Assembly: GCA_041685115.1 (NCBI GenBank)
Contig: JAWLGK010000019.1
Location: forward strand, 1 to 64,000
DNA: 64,000 nt
Direction of reading: 5' to 3'
DNA from: JALOAT01 sp041685115
Lineage (GTDB): Bacteria > Pseudomonadota > Gammaproteobacteria > Thiohalomonadales > Thiohalomonadaceae
The notes beneath the pieces were generated by a model. It saw only the letters and a list, made by a program, of their open reading frames with translations. It was not told the origin of the DNA and did no database searches. The first letter of the stretch is position 1, and each line of letters opens with the position of its first letter. Made by a program: the position numbers and the translations under genes. Of the stretch, positions 46,828 to 54,067 are shown piece by piece.

Positions 46828-47784
46828 TCAGAACCAGCGCTTTAGGCGGAAGAACAGCAACAACATCGCCGCCAGCACCACCATGCCGCCGACGGTGAAA
46901 TAAAAACCCGCCTGTACGTGCAGCGCCGGCACGTACTCGAAGTTCATGCCGAAAATGCCGGCCACCAGATTGAGCGGCAGGAAGATTGCCGAGACCACGG
47001 TGAGCGTGCTCATGATCTCGTTGGTGCGCGTGGAAACAGCGGAGAAGTGCAACTGGATCAGGTTTTCCACTTCTTTCTGTTGGTGCGAGGCGAAGCGGGT
47101 GATGCGACGGATGTGTTCCACCAGATCCGTGTAGCGCACCGCCAGCTGTTCCTCCATGGGCAGGCGCGCGTTGTCGCGCCAGCCGATCACCGCGTCCTCC
47201 TGTTCCTCCGACAGCGACTCCAGACGACGCAGCACGCTGCGGTGCTCCATGATGCGGCGCAGGTCTTCGGGGCTGCGCGGGTCGAGCATGGCCTCGGCCC
47301 ACTGCTCCACGTGCGCGGCCAGGGGTTCGCGCATGGCGAGGAAGCGATCGACCATGGCGTTCAGGATCAGGTGCATCAACGCCATCGGGCTCGATGGGAT
47401 GCGCATGGGCTGCTGCAAGAGCCGCTGTCGCACGGCGGCGATGGAATGGCTCTCGTGGGGCCGCACCGTGATCAACACACTATCGAGCAGGAAGAACGTG
47501 GCGGGATGGGTGAAAAACGCCTCGCCCGACTCCGGCACGTGGCTACGAAACACCAGCATGTCGTAATCGCCGGTGTTGTCGTAAAACGAGGGGTGCGCAA
47601 GATTGAGGCTGTCGTTGACGTGGCGCTCGTGAAAACGCACGCCGATCACGGGCTCGGCGACGGTCGGCCAGTCGGTCTCTTCATGGGAGAAATCGAGCCA
47701 CAGAAAACCGCCGGGCGGCACCGTCGCCTGCGCCGCACCGACGGATTCGGGCGGCGCTCCCGACGGAAAAACGAAGGCGTCCAT
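46828..47784 (-). CDS. corA: CorA-family magnesium/zinc transporter
   Basis: A 318-residue pentameric channel subunit of the CorA/ZntB family. The long cytoplasmic N-terminal alpha/beta and helical part is followed by two membrane helices. The signature GMN is in GIFGMNFEYVP between them. The substrate could be Mg2+ or, as in ZntB, Zn2+; the GMN loop (EYVPALH) does not decide. It is 18 nt downstream of thiG on the same strand, so it may be co-transcribed with thiS-thiG. Confidence 0.88.
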   Translation of the reverse strand: MDAFVFPSGAPPESVGAAQATVPPGGFLWLDFSHEETDWPTVAEPVIGVRFHERHVNDSLNLAHPSFYDNTGDYDMLVFRSHVPESGEAFFTHPATFFLLDSVLITVRPHESHSIAAVRQRLLQQPMRIPSSPMALMHLILNAMVDRFLAMREPLAAHVEQWAEAMLDPRSPEDLRRIMEHRSVLRRLESLSEEQEDAVIGWRDNARLPMEEQLAVRYTDLVEHIRRITRFASHQQKEVENLIQLHFSAVSTRTNEIMSTLTVVSAIFLPLNLVAGIFGMNFEYVPALHVQAGFYFTVGGMVVLAAMLLLFFRLKRWF

Positions 47785-47802
47785 GCCGTCCGGTGGCTGC
47801 GA

Positions 47803-48591
47803 TTAGAAGAACGTGCCGTCGATGGGGGACGAGGCGCTCGCATAGCGCTTGCGCGGCATGCGTCCGGCGAGGAAGGCCTCGCGCCCGGCCTCGATGGCCT
47901 TTTTCATGGCCGAGGCCATGAGCACCGGATTTTTCGCCTCGGCGATGGCGGTGTTCATGAGCACGCCGTCGCAGCCCAGTTCCATGGCCACGGCGGCGTC
48001 CGACGCGGTACCCACACCCGCATCGACCAGGATGGGCACCTTGGCGTTCTGCACGATCTCGACGATGTTGTAGCGGTTCTGGATGCCGAGGCCGGAGCCG
48101 ATGGGTGCGGCGAGCGGCATGACCGCCACGCAGCCCATCTCTTCCAGGCGCCGCGCGATGATCGGGTCGTCGCTGGTGTAGACCATCACCTTGAAGCCGT
48201 CCTTCACCAGCGTCTCGGCGGCCTGCAAGGTCGCGGTCACGTCGGGGTAGAGGGTCTTCTGATCGCCGAGCACCTCGAGCTTCACCAGGTCGTGGCCGTC
48301 GAGCAGTTCGCGCGCCAGCCGGCAGGTGCGCACCGCATCGTCCGCCGTGTAGCAGCCGGCGGTGTTCGGCAGGTAGGTGATCCTGGAGGGCGGCAGCACG
48401 TCGAGCAGATTGGGCTCGCCCGGGTTCTGGCCGATGTTGGTGCGACGGATGGCGACGGTCACGATCTCGGCGCCGCTCGCCTCGACGGCGCGGCGGGTCT
48501 CGTCGAAATCCTTGTACTTGCCGGTGCCCACCAGCAGGCGGGAGGAGTAGCTCTTGCCGGCGATCACCAGGGGATCGGAATGCTGTGCCAT
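47803..48591 (-). CDS. thiG: thiazole synthase
   Basis: Forms the thiazole phosphate of thiamine from deoxyxylulose phosphate, dehydroglycine and ThiS thiocarboxylate. The 262-residue barrel has the Schiff-base Lys in LVKLEVLGDQ, phosphate-binding VDAGVGTASDAA, and MPLAAPIGSGLGIQN. It lies downstream of thiS on the same strand but is parted from it by 143 nt that hold repeat element G. No TPP riboswitch was recognised upstream of either gene. Confidence 0.96.
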   Translation of the reverse strand: MAQHSDPLVIAGKSYSSRLLVGTGKYKDFDETRRAVEASGAEIVTVAIRRTNIGQNPGEPNLLDVLPPSRITYLPNTAGCYTADDAVRTCRLARELLDGHDLVKLEVLGDQKTLYPDVTATLQAAETLVKDGFKVMVYTSDDPIIARRLEEMGCVAVMPLAAPIGSGLGIQNRYNIVEIVQNAKVPILVDAGVGTASDAAVAMELGCDGVLMNTAIAEAKNPVLMASAMKKAIEAGREAFLAGRMPRKRYASASSPIDGTFF

Positions 48592-48649
48592 GTGGTTGCT
48601 CCAGAAAAACGGTGGGGTAAGCGATCAACCACGGAGGCCACGGACAACA

Positions 48650-48673
48650 CGGAGGAGTTCATTATTTCCTCCG
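48650..48673. repeat. unit-built inverted repeat, element G (partial)
   Basis: Purine units CCACGGAGG, CCACGGA and ACACGGAGGA run from 48629 to 48656. Only the last unit has a partner: CGGAGGA (48650-48656) pairs with TCCTCCG (48667-48673) around a 10-nt loop. It interrupts the thiS-thiG transcript. Confidence 0.65.
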
Positions 48674-48734
48674 CGGCTTTCGGGACCAGCGTGACTCGCG
48701 CACGGGCGGTAGGCGGGATTATAGACCCGGTAGC

Positions 48735-48935
48735 CTAACCGCCGCCGATGGCGTGGACGATTTCCACGCGATCATCAGGGTTGAAACGGTGACTGACGTA
48801 GGCGCTGCGCGGCACGATATCGAGATTCACTTCCATGGCCAGCCGCCGCCCGGTCAGACCGAGCAGTTCCACCAGCCGTTCCGCGGTGCAGTCGTCCGGG
48901 ACTTCGCGGGCTTCGCCATTCACATAGATGCGCAT
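48735..48935 (-). CDS. thiS: sulfur carrier protein ThiS
   Basis: A 66-residue ubiquitin-like sulfur carrier. Its C-terminal Gly-Gly (VEIVHAIGGG) is adenylated and thiocarboxylated for thiazole formation. MRIYVNGEAREVPDD is a typical start; ATG 48935 is chosen over the in-frame TTG at 48944. No ribosome site is visible. On the minus strand TTGACG (48967-48972) stands 17 nt from a weak TAGGCT (48944-48949), a possible promoter that would give a nearly leaderless mRNA and overlap the tRNA promoter region. Confidence 0.92.
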   Translation of the reverse strand: MRIYVNGEAREVPDDCTAERLVELLGLTGRRLAMEVNLDIVPRSAYVSHRFNPDDRVEIVHAIGGG

Positions 48936-48979
48936 GGCGGGCAAGCCTACGGACCGGCGGGACGGGCGTCAACCGCAGG

Positions 48980-49008
48980 TTGAGAGCCCCCCGGGCCGGT
49001 GCTATCAT
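48980..49008 (+). promoter_or_regulatory. promoter of tRNA-Gly
   Basis: TTGAGA (48980-48985), a 17-nt spacer and TATCAT (49003-49008) form a good sigma-70 promoter 11 nt before the mature tRNA 5' end. The GC-rich discriminator CCGTGGCCCGCG is typical of stable-RNA promoters. Confidence 0.7.
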
Positions 49009-49019
49009 CCGTGGCCCGC

Positions 49020-49093
49020 GCGGGTGTAGTTCAATGGTAGAACAGGAGCTTCCCAAGCTTCTAACGTGGGTTCGATTCCCATCACCCGCTCCA
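49020..49093 (+). tRNA. tRNA-Gly (anticodon CCC)
   Basis: 74 nt that fold into a full cloverleaf with encoded CCA. The acceptor GCGGGTG pairs with CACCCGC, D stem GTTC with GAAC, anticodon stem GGAGC with GCTTC around TTCCCAA, and T stem GTGGG with CCCAT. The anticodon CCC reads GGG. The sequence is close to the E. coli glyU form. Its last 21 nt are the first copy in the tandem array that follows. Confidence 0.97.
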
Positions 49094-49560
49094 TATACCG
49101 CAATGCATTCTGAAAGCCCGAACGTGGGTTGACTCAGGCCTACGGCCCTCGCCCTCCGGGCGCCTCCGGCGTCCCGTTTCGCTCACGCGAAACGGTCGAT
49201 TCCCATCACCCGCTCCATATACCGCAATGCATTCTGAAAGCCCGAACGTGGGTTGACTCAGGCCTACGGCCTTCGCCCTCCGGGCGCCTTCGGCGTCCCG
49301 TTTCGCTCAGGCGAAACGGTCGATTCCCATCACCCGCCCATTTAGTTTCATCTCCCTCTGAAAGCGCGAACGTGGGTTGACTCGGGCCAGACGGCCCTCG
49401 CCCTCCGGGCGCCTCCGGCGTCCCGCGTTTCGCTTTCGCGAAACGGTCGATTCCCATCACCCGCTCCATTTAGTTCCATCACCCGCTGAAAGCCCGAACG
49501 TGGGTTGACTCGGGCCTGCGGCCTTCGGGCGCCTTCGCTCGATTCCCGTCACTGTTCATT
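49073..49560 (+). repeat. tandem array of split tRNA-Gly 3' ends (period about 124 bp)
   Basis: The 21-bp tRNA 3' end (49073-49093) recurs at 49197-49217, 49321-49340 (one base lost), 49448-49468 and, decayed, at 49540-49552. Before each copy stands AACGTGGGTT (49121, 49245, 49369, 49497), the T-stem 5' half of the tRNA. Between the halves lies an insert of 66, 66, 69 and 33 bp. Insert 1 (49131-49196) holds four hairpins in a row: GGCC-TAC-GGCC, CGCCC-TCC-GGGCG, CGCC-TCC-GGCG and CGTTTCGC-TCAC-GCGAAACG. The layout recalls the repeats behind E. coli tyrT, where each repeat also carries the terminal part of the tRNA. Confidence 0.9.
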
Positions 49561-49575
49561 CTTCCGGCCGCGCTT

Positions 49576-49604
49576 GTCACGTAGGCGCTGCGCGCCAACA
49601 TGAC
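49576..49604. repeat. imperfect palindrome downstream of the tRNA array
   Basis: GTCACGTAGGCGC (49576-49588) and GCGCCAACATGAC (49592-49604) pair at 11 of 13 positions around TGC. It may close the tRNA-array transcript. The rest of 49561-49703 holds only repeat element H and no gene. Confidence 0.5.
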
Positions 49605-49621
49605 CTACGACATTTGGTATT

Positions 49622-49650
49622 CCTCTGCGATCTCTGTGGCTCTGTGTTGA
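49622..49650. repeat. solitary arm of the unit-built repeat family, element H
   Basis: A pyrimidine-strand arm (CCTCTGCGATCTCTGTGG onward to TGTTGA) of the same flavour as the right arm of element F at 38220-38247. No purine partner arm is seen nearby. Confidence 0.55.
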
Positions 49651-49703
49651 ATGGGTGTCGTCTTTCACCCGCGCACGTTAACCCGCACTGCGACCGGTGC
49701 GGC

Positions 49704-50567
49704 TTACACGTCGACGCCAATCACGGCCTTCAGTAGCCAGCCGATGCCGAAGGAGATCGCGGCCACGCCCACGGAAATGGCGGCCATCTTGGCGAAGCGC
49801 GGCAGGAAGGCGACCTCCTTGGCCACCGCGATATAGAACGTATAACCGGCGATGATCAGCACCGACGACGCCAGCATGACACCGAGCGCCATGAAGACGT
49901 TGTCGAGCAGGAAATACGGCGCGACCAGGACGACTACGGTGAGCAGGTACGCCACCCCCGTATAGAGCGCCGATTTGAGTGGGTCCGTGTCCTCGTCGTT
50001 ACCCTCCTGAGCCGAGAGATAGCCCGAACTCGCCATGGACAGCGAGGCGGCGATACCCATGATGAGACCGGTCACGGCAATGAGCCCGCTGTTGGCAAAC
50101 GCCAGGGTCAGGCCCGCCAGGGTGCCGGTCAGCTCCACCAGGGCATCGTTGAGTCCGAGTACGATGGCGCCCGCATAGGCGAGCCGTTCGTCGTTAAGGA
50201 GATCCACCAGCGCCTTTTCGTGGCGCTTTTCGTCCTCGCCGATGGCCGCCACCTGCGGGAATTCACTGGCCACTTCGTGGTAGAAGGTCTGCGCGCGATC
50301 CTCGCCGCCCTCCATGAGCTTCAGCGCGAACGACAAGCCGAACACGCGCGCCAGCAACACGTACCAGCCCACCAACCAGCGCCGCGGCGCCACCTCCTGC
50401 CCGGTGATGGAGCGCCACACCTCGTAATGACGGTATTCGTCCTGGGCCACGGTTTCCAGCACCTTGCGGTTGCGCTCGTCGCGACTGAGCGCCGCGAGCC
50501 GCCGGTAAATGAGGTGCTCGGTATGCTCCGAGCGCTGCTGGGCCAGGATGCGTGAATGGAGTTGCAT
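49704..50567 (-). CDS. ferritin-like/VIT1 fusion membrane protein (MbfA type)
   Basis: 287 residues. The N-terminal ~140 residues form a rubrerythrin-type ferritin-like domain with Glu/His metal ligands (RSEHTEHLIYRRLAAL, QDEYRHYEVW, EDEKRHEKAL). The C-terminal half is a CCC1/VIT1-type transporter with about five helices (GAIVLGLNDALVELTGTLAG; IAASLSMASSGYLS). Such fusions, known as MbfA in Bradyrhizobium and Agrobacterium, export iron or manganese and protect against peroxide. GGGGA lies 6 nt before the ATG. No Irr or Fur box was identified. Confidence 0.82.
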   Translation of the reverse strand: MQLHSRILAQQRSEHTEHLIYRRLAALSRDERNRKVLETVAQDEYRHYEVWRSITGQEVAPRRWLVGWYVLLARVFGLSFALKLMEGGEDRAQTFYHEVASEFPQVAAIGEDEKRHEKALVDLLNDERLAYAGAIVLGLNDALVELTGTLAGLTLAFANSGLIAVTGLIMGIAASLSMASSGYLSAQEGNDEDTDPLKSALYTGVAYLLTVVVLVAPYFLLDNVFMALGVMLASSVLIIAGYTFYIAVAKEVAFLPRFAKMAAISVGVAAISFGIGWLLKAVIGVDV

Positions 50568-50672
50568 AGACGTCCCCTTTCCGACCTGTCACCAGCTTAC
50601 CCGACTTGGGCGGTTAGCGGGCCCTCCCCCGGCCAGGGGAGGGCTTGGGGCGATGAGTCTTGCCAAGGGTCC

Positions 50673-51803
50673 TTAGCGTGCGAGCAGGATCGCTCCGTAC
50701 AGCCGCTTATTGGCACTTCCCGGCTCGACGCCTGAGCAGGCCATAAAGAGCTTGCCGGTGTTATTGGCGTTCGCATCGATGGCGCAGCCAATGTTTGTGG
50801 AAGGGCCTACCGTTAGCGTGCCTGTCCAGAGGCTGTCGATGGGAGCGTTTTGGGCGTCCTTGGCGTTGCTGGTAAGACTGAATTGGTCTCCAGTCATGCC
50901 CCCCGCTTTTTTGGCACCCGTCTCGGGGTCGATCTCGTTCAAGGTCCAGGTACCGTTCACCGCGCTGGCAGCGACATACATGACCTCGTGTCCGGTGCCG
51001 TCACCTCCCTTGAACACAAGGCCGATGTAATCGCCATTGGCGGCGGCGATATTTGTCAGGCCGTTACCCGTCGGCAGTGCGAAAACGCGCTCAGAGTCGG
51101 TTGCTCCCGACACTTGCGGGAGTTCGACGCGCACGATGAGGCCACCGGTCGCCGTCAGATAGGCGTCGACCGTGACCGGATTTCCGCCTCCGCCGCTGGC
51201 GTCGGCAAAGTTTTCCACCGCACCCAATTGGCACGTCAGTCCAGAAGGCGCTTGCGGCGGCTCGGTCAACGCGCCGGTCTGTTCGTTCTGATAAAGCTTC
51301 GTATCGAGGGTGCTGGACGAGGCGTTGCCGGCGATGTTGTTCAGCTCGATCTGGCCAAAGAGCGATGCGGTGCTGAAGTCGACGCCGCTCTCTCTTTCGA
51401 CCTCGATGTAGACCGAATTGGCCTTGCGGCCCTCATTGGCTGGGGTGGGGCACTCACCCGCGGCCACCATCGGGATCAGCTCATCGTCCGGGTGAACCAC
51501 CATGGCATAGCCGGGCACCTCGAGACCATAGGTAACGTCGCCCGCCCTTGGACCGCTGGCGCCCGACACGGAAGTAAAGGTGATCTTCTTGAGACCGCTT
51601 GCCAGATCCGCGTGGTTGCAGTTGAGTGTTGCGTTCTCAGTCGATTCGGAGATCGTGCACGAACCGTCACTGCGGAAAGTGGCATCCCAGCGGGAGCCCG
51701 CGCCTTGATATGACGTGGCCCCGGCTGACCCGCCACTATCGTTGCATCCGCTGACGAGCACCGCCGCGATCGCGGCGCCAAGCACGTGCCTGGCGTTTTT
51801 CAT
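50673..51803 (-). CDS. putative lipoprotein of unknown function
   Basis: Not recognised. 376 residues from ATG 51803, which has GGAGGAAG 6 nt upstream. The signal peptide ends in LVSGC, so Cys20 is the lipidation site. The mature protein is Gly/Ala/Ser/Asn-rich, low in Lys and Arg, and has cysteines in GSCTISES, LNCNHAD, GECPTPA, LTCQLG and IGCAID that could form disulfides outside the cytoplasm. The composition and beta-prone repeats suggest a surface or periplasmic beta-structure. It is divergent from the cytochrome b561 operon, with a candidate operator between them. Confidence 0.65.
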   Translation of the reverse strand: MKNARHVLGAAIAAVLVSGCNDSGGSAGATSYQGAGSRWDATFRSDGSCTISESTENATLNCNHADLASGLKKITFTSVSGASGPRAGDVTYGLEVPGYAMVVHPDDELIPMVAAGECPTPANEGRKANSVYIEVERESGVDFSTASLFGQIELNNIAGNASSSTLDTKLYQNEQTGALTEPPQAPSGLTCQLGAVENFADASGGGGNPVTVDAYLTATGGLIVRVELPQVSGATDSERVFALPTGNGLTNIAAANGDYIGLVFKGGDGTGHEVMYVAASAVNGTWTLNEIDPETGAKKAGGMTGDQFSLTSNAKDAQNAPIDSLWTGTLTVGPSTNIGCAIDANANNTGKLFMACSGVEPGSANKRLYGAILLAR

Positions 51804-51860
51804 GGTTCTTCCTCCCACTGAATGGACACCGTGGAATTATTGCGACTCCGCCGCAGCCCA

Positions 51861-51904
51861 TAGGAAAACGGCTGGATCCGTCCAGCGGGTAGGAACCGTT
51901 CCTA
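51861..51904. promoter_or_regulatory. candidate operator in the lipoprotein-cytochrome divergent region
   Basis: TAGGAAC-C-GTTCCTA is a perfect 7-bp inverted repeat at 51890-51904. The half site TAGGAA also occurs at 51861-51866, 29 bp (about three helical turns) earlier. Between them GCTGGA-TCCG-TCCAGC (51871-51886) forms another hairpin. It is a possible binding place for the response regulator encoded at 54067. Confidence 0.4.
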
Positions 51905-52008
51905 TGCTTGGCGCCTGTGCCCGCCGAGCGAAAGGCACGAGCTTGAGCGTTCAGTTTGGCTTCAGACTCGCCCGCTAACCTCTCCGCAAGCTTTCAGGAG
52001 AGACCGCC

Positions 52009-52566
52009 ATGACCAACGAAGTGAAGGTGTGGGACCTGTTCGTACGGGTGTTTCACTGGTCCCTGGTGGGCGCGTTTGCGGTGGCGTGGTTCAGTGAAGA
52101 CGTCGAGCGTCTGCATGTGCTCGCCGGCTACACGGTTGCGGGGCTGGTGGTGAGTCGCATCGTGTGGGGCTTCACCGGCTCGCGTCATGCGCGCTTCAGC
52201 GATTTCGTGCCCACGCCCGGCGAATTCATCGATTACATGAAGGCCATGCTGCGCGGCCGTCCGCCCCACTACACCGGTCACAACCCCGCAGGCGGCGCCA
52301 TGATCATCGCGCTGCTCGCGAGCCTGCTGTTCACCGCACTGTCCGGGATCGCCACCTATGGCAGCGAGGGCAAAGGTCCGCTCACCGACCTGATGTTTTC
52401 GCTTGGCGACGGCGCCGGGGCGGCCATTGAGGACGTGCACGAATTCTTCGCCAATCTGACTGTTCTGCTCGTGGCCTTGCACGTGGCCGGTGTGATCGCC
52501 GGAAGCGTGTTGCATCGCGAGAACCTGATCCGCGCCATGTTCACTGGCCGGAAACGTAACCACTGA
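52009..52566 (+). CDS. cytochrome b561-family membrane protein
   Basis: A 185-residue four-helix dihaem cytochrome b. Haem-ligand His candidates are in VRVFHWSLVGAF, RLHVLAGYTV and VHEFFANLTVLLVALHVAG. It would carry electrons between the quinone pool and the periplasmic cytochromes encoded next to it. AGGAGA precedes the ATG. It is the first gene of a run of six closely packed genes. In other proteobacteria a cytochrome b561 is regularly paired with SHP and diheme cytochrome c (DHC) genes, as here. Confidence 0.88.
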   Translation: MTNEVKVWDLFVRVFHWSLVGAFAVAWFSEDVERLHVLAGYTVAGLVVSRIVWGFTGSRHARFSDFVPTPGEFIDYMKAMLRGRPPHYTGHNPAGGAMIIALLASLLFTALSGIATYGSEGKGPLTDLMFSLGDGAGAAIEDVHEFFANLTVLLVALHVAGVIAGSVLHRENLIRAMFTGRKRNH

Positions 52567-52577
52567 GGAGATTGCCC

Positions 52578-52970
52578 ATGAAAAAAATATTACTGATCAC
52601 TGCCGCGCTCGCCAGCGCACCAGGCTTCGCCGCCCATCCGGTGGTGGAGGAGCTCATGACCGAATACGGCGCCGGCGGCACGGCGGTATTCAGCGCCGAA
52701 CAGGGCCGCGCATTGTGGAACCAGGAAAACCGCAACGGTGACGAGGTTCGCACCTGCGCGAGCTGCCATACCGCCGACCTGCGCAAGGAAGGACGGCACG
52801 CCTCGACCGGCCGGGCCATCGGGCCGCTCGCGCCCTCGGCGGATCAGGAGCGACTGACGCAGCGCGCAGAGATCGAAAAATGGTTCGGCCGTAACTGCAA
52901 GTGGACCTTCGGGCGCACCTGCACCCCGGAAGAAAAGGGCCATTTCCTGGCCTTCATCCAGAGCCAATAG
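52578..52970 (+). CDS. SHP-type monohaem cytochrome c (DUF1924)
   Basis: A 130-residue periplasmic cytochrome with a signal peptide (MKKILLITAALASAPGFA). The single haem site is CASCH (60-64). KWFGRNCKWTFGRTCTPEEKGHF near the C-terminus is the typical SHP block, with a cysteine pair (107, 115) and the Asn that can be the distal haem ligand. SHP of Rhodobacter binds O2 and NO and takes electrons from DHC. The ATG at 52578 (GAGGAG upstream) is preferred over the in-frame TTG at 52572. Confidence 0.85.
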   Translation: MKKILLITAALASAPGFAAHPVVEELMTEYGAGGTAVFSAEQGRALWNQENRNGDEVRTCASCHTADLRKEGRHASTGRAIGPLAPSADQERLTQRAEIEKWFGRNCKWTFGRTCTPEEKGHFLAFIQSQ

Positions 52971-52980
52971 GAGAATGCAC

Positions 52981-53556
52981 GTGAAAAAACTACTGACTGT
53001 ATTTTTGATCACCGGCACCCTGGCAAGCGCCGGCGGCGCAGTGTTCTACGCCGGCGCCGCGGCCGGCGAAGACGACAAACGCATGAATCGGCGCGATGCC
53101 CGCACGATCGTGCGCGATTTCAGACCCGTCATGAATGCCGAATACCAGAACGAATGCGGCGCCTGCCACATGGCCTACCCGCCCGGACTGCTGCCGGCGC
53201 GTTCCTGGGAGCGCATCATGGGCGGGCTGGCCGATCACTTCGGCGACAATGCGGAACTGGCACCCGAGACAGAGGCGGCGATCAAGGCGTATCTTTTGGC
53301 CAATGCCGCCGAGCGCGCCGACTCACGCCGGGCGGCCAAGTTCCTCGCCAGCATCGCCGCCAACCAGACGCCGATACGCATCACGGAGACACGCTACTTC
53401 GTGCGCAAACACGATGAGATCCCGGAGCGCATGGTGACCGGCAACCCACAGGTGAAGAGTTTCGCCAATTGCGTGACCTGCCACCGCAACGCGGAAAAGG
53501 GTGTGTTCGACGATGACGACGTGCGGATCCCTGGCTATGAACGCGCACATTTCTGA
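52981..53556 (+). CDS. diheme cytochrome c (DHC type)
   Basis: 191 residues from GTG 52981. It has an N-terminal signal or anchor (KKLLTVFLITGTLASAGGAVFYAG) and haem motifs CGACH (59-63) and CVTCH (164-168). HMAYPPGLLPARSW directly after the first haem is characteristic of DHC, the electron donor of SHP. GTG 52981 is preferred to ATG 52975 because GGAGA at 52970-52974 is 6 nt from the GTG but adjacent to the ATG. Its end overlaps the PepSY gene by 20 bases. Confidence 0.87.
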   Translation: MKKLLTVFLITGTLASAGGAVFYAGAAAGEDDKRMNRRDARTIVRDFRPVMNAEYQNECGACHMAYPPGLLPARSWERIMGGLADHFGDNAELAPETEAAIKAYLLANAAERADSRRAAKFLASIAANQTPIRITETRYFVRKHDEIPERMVTGNPQVKSFANCVTCHRNAEKGVFDDDDVRIPGYERAHF

Positions 53557-54067
53557 CCGGTTTCGGCACACGGCGGCGGCCACCCTCCTCGCCCTCGGGC
53601 TGGCTGCGGCCGTGCTGCCGATCTCTTCCACCGCCGCGCAAGCACGCCTGTCCCTGGAGGCGATCGCGGCCAGGGCGCTCGACATGCATCCCGGTGAAAC
53701 CCTCGAAGTGGAGCGGGAACGCAAGCGCGGGCGTGACGTCTACGAGGTGGAGATCCTCGATGCCGACGGCGACACGGTGTGGAAGCTGCGCTTCGACGCT
53801 GCCACCGGCGAGTTGCTGAAGGAGGAGGCCGAGCCCGCCCACGACCATGCGCGCCGCCTGCGCGAGGAGGGCAGTATCGTGGCGCTCGCCACGGTGGCGG
53901 ACGCCGCCCAGCGCAAGCGTGCGGGTGAACTGCTGGAGGTCGAACTCAAGCACCGACGCGGCCATTACGTCTATGAGGTGGAGATCCTCGATGCCGAGGG
54001 TCAGGTGTGGGAACTGAAATTCGACGCGCGTGACGGCAATTTTCTGGAAGAGGAGGCGGAGCACTGA
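53537..54067 (+). CDS. exported protein with two PepSY repeats
   Basis: 176 residues with a signal peptide (ATLLALGLAAAVLPISSTAAQA). Two PepSY-type repeats follow, each with the block YEVEILDA and then W-x-L-x-F-D-A (VWKLRFDAATGELL; VWELKFDARDGNFL), so the gene arose by internal duplication. PepSY domains are thought to bind or inhibit proteases and peptides outside the membrane. Small PepSY proteins are often next to two-component systems, as here. The start overlaps the diheme cytochrome gene and the stop overlaps the response-regulator ATG. Confidence 0.8.
   Translation: MNAHISDRFRHTAAATLLALGLAAAVLPISSTAAQARLSLEAIAARALDMHPGETLEVERERKRGRDVYEVEILDADGDTVWKLRFDAATGELLKEEAEPAHDHARRLREEGSIVALATVADAAQRKRAGELLEVELKHRRGHYVYEVEILDAEGQVWELKFDARDGNFLEEEAEH

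Noticed and set aside
46918..48738. 606-codon open frame on the plus strand
   Set aside because: It is antisense to corA and thiG, both well supported, and resembles no family.
48936..49019. TPP riboswitch upstream of thiS
   Set aside because: The spacer is too short and none of the conserved thi-box segments is present.
49129..49469. Arg-rich small open frames on both strands within the tRNA repeat array
   Set aside because: They arise from translating the repeats and have no ribosome sites. A protamine-like product as proposed for the E. coli tyrT repeats cannot be excluded, but nothing here supports it.
49073..49560. CRISPR array
   Set aside because: The period is 124 bp, spacers are repeated not unique, and repeats derive from the tRNA. 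No cas gene is present.
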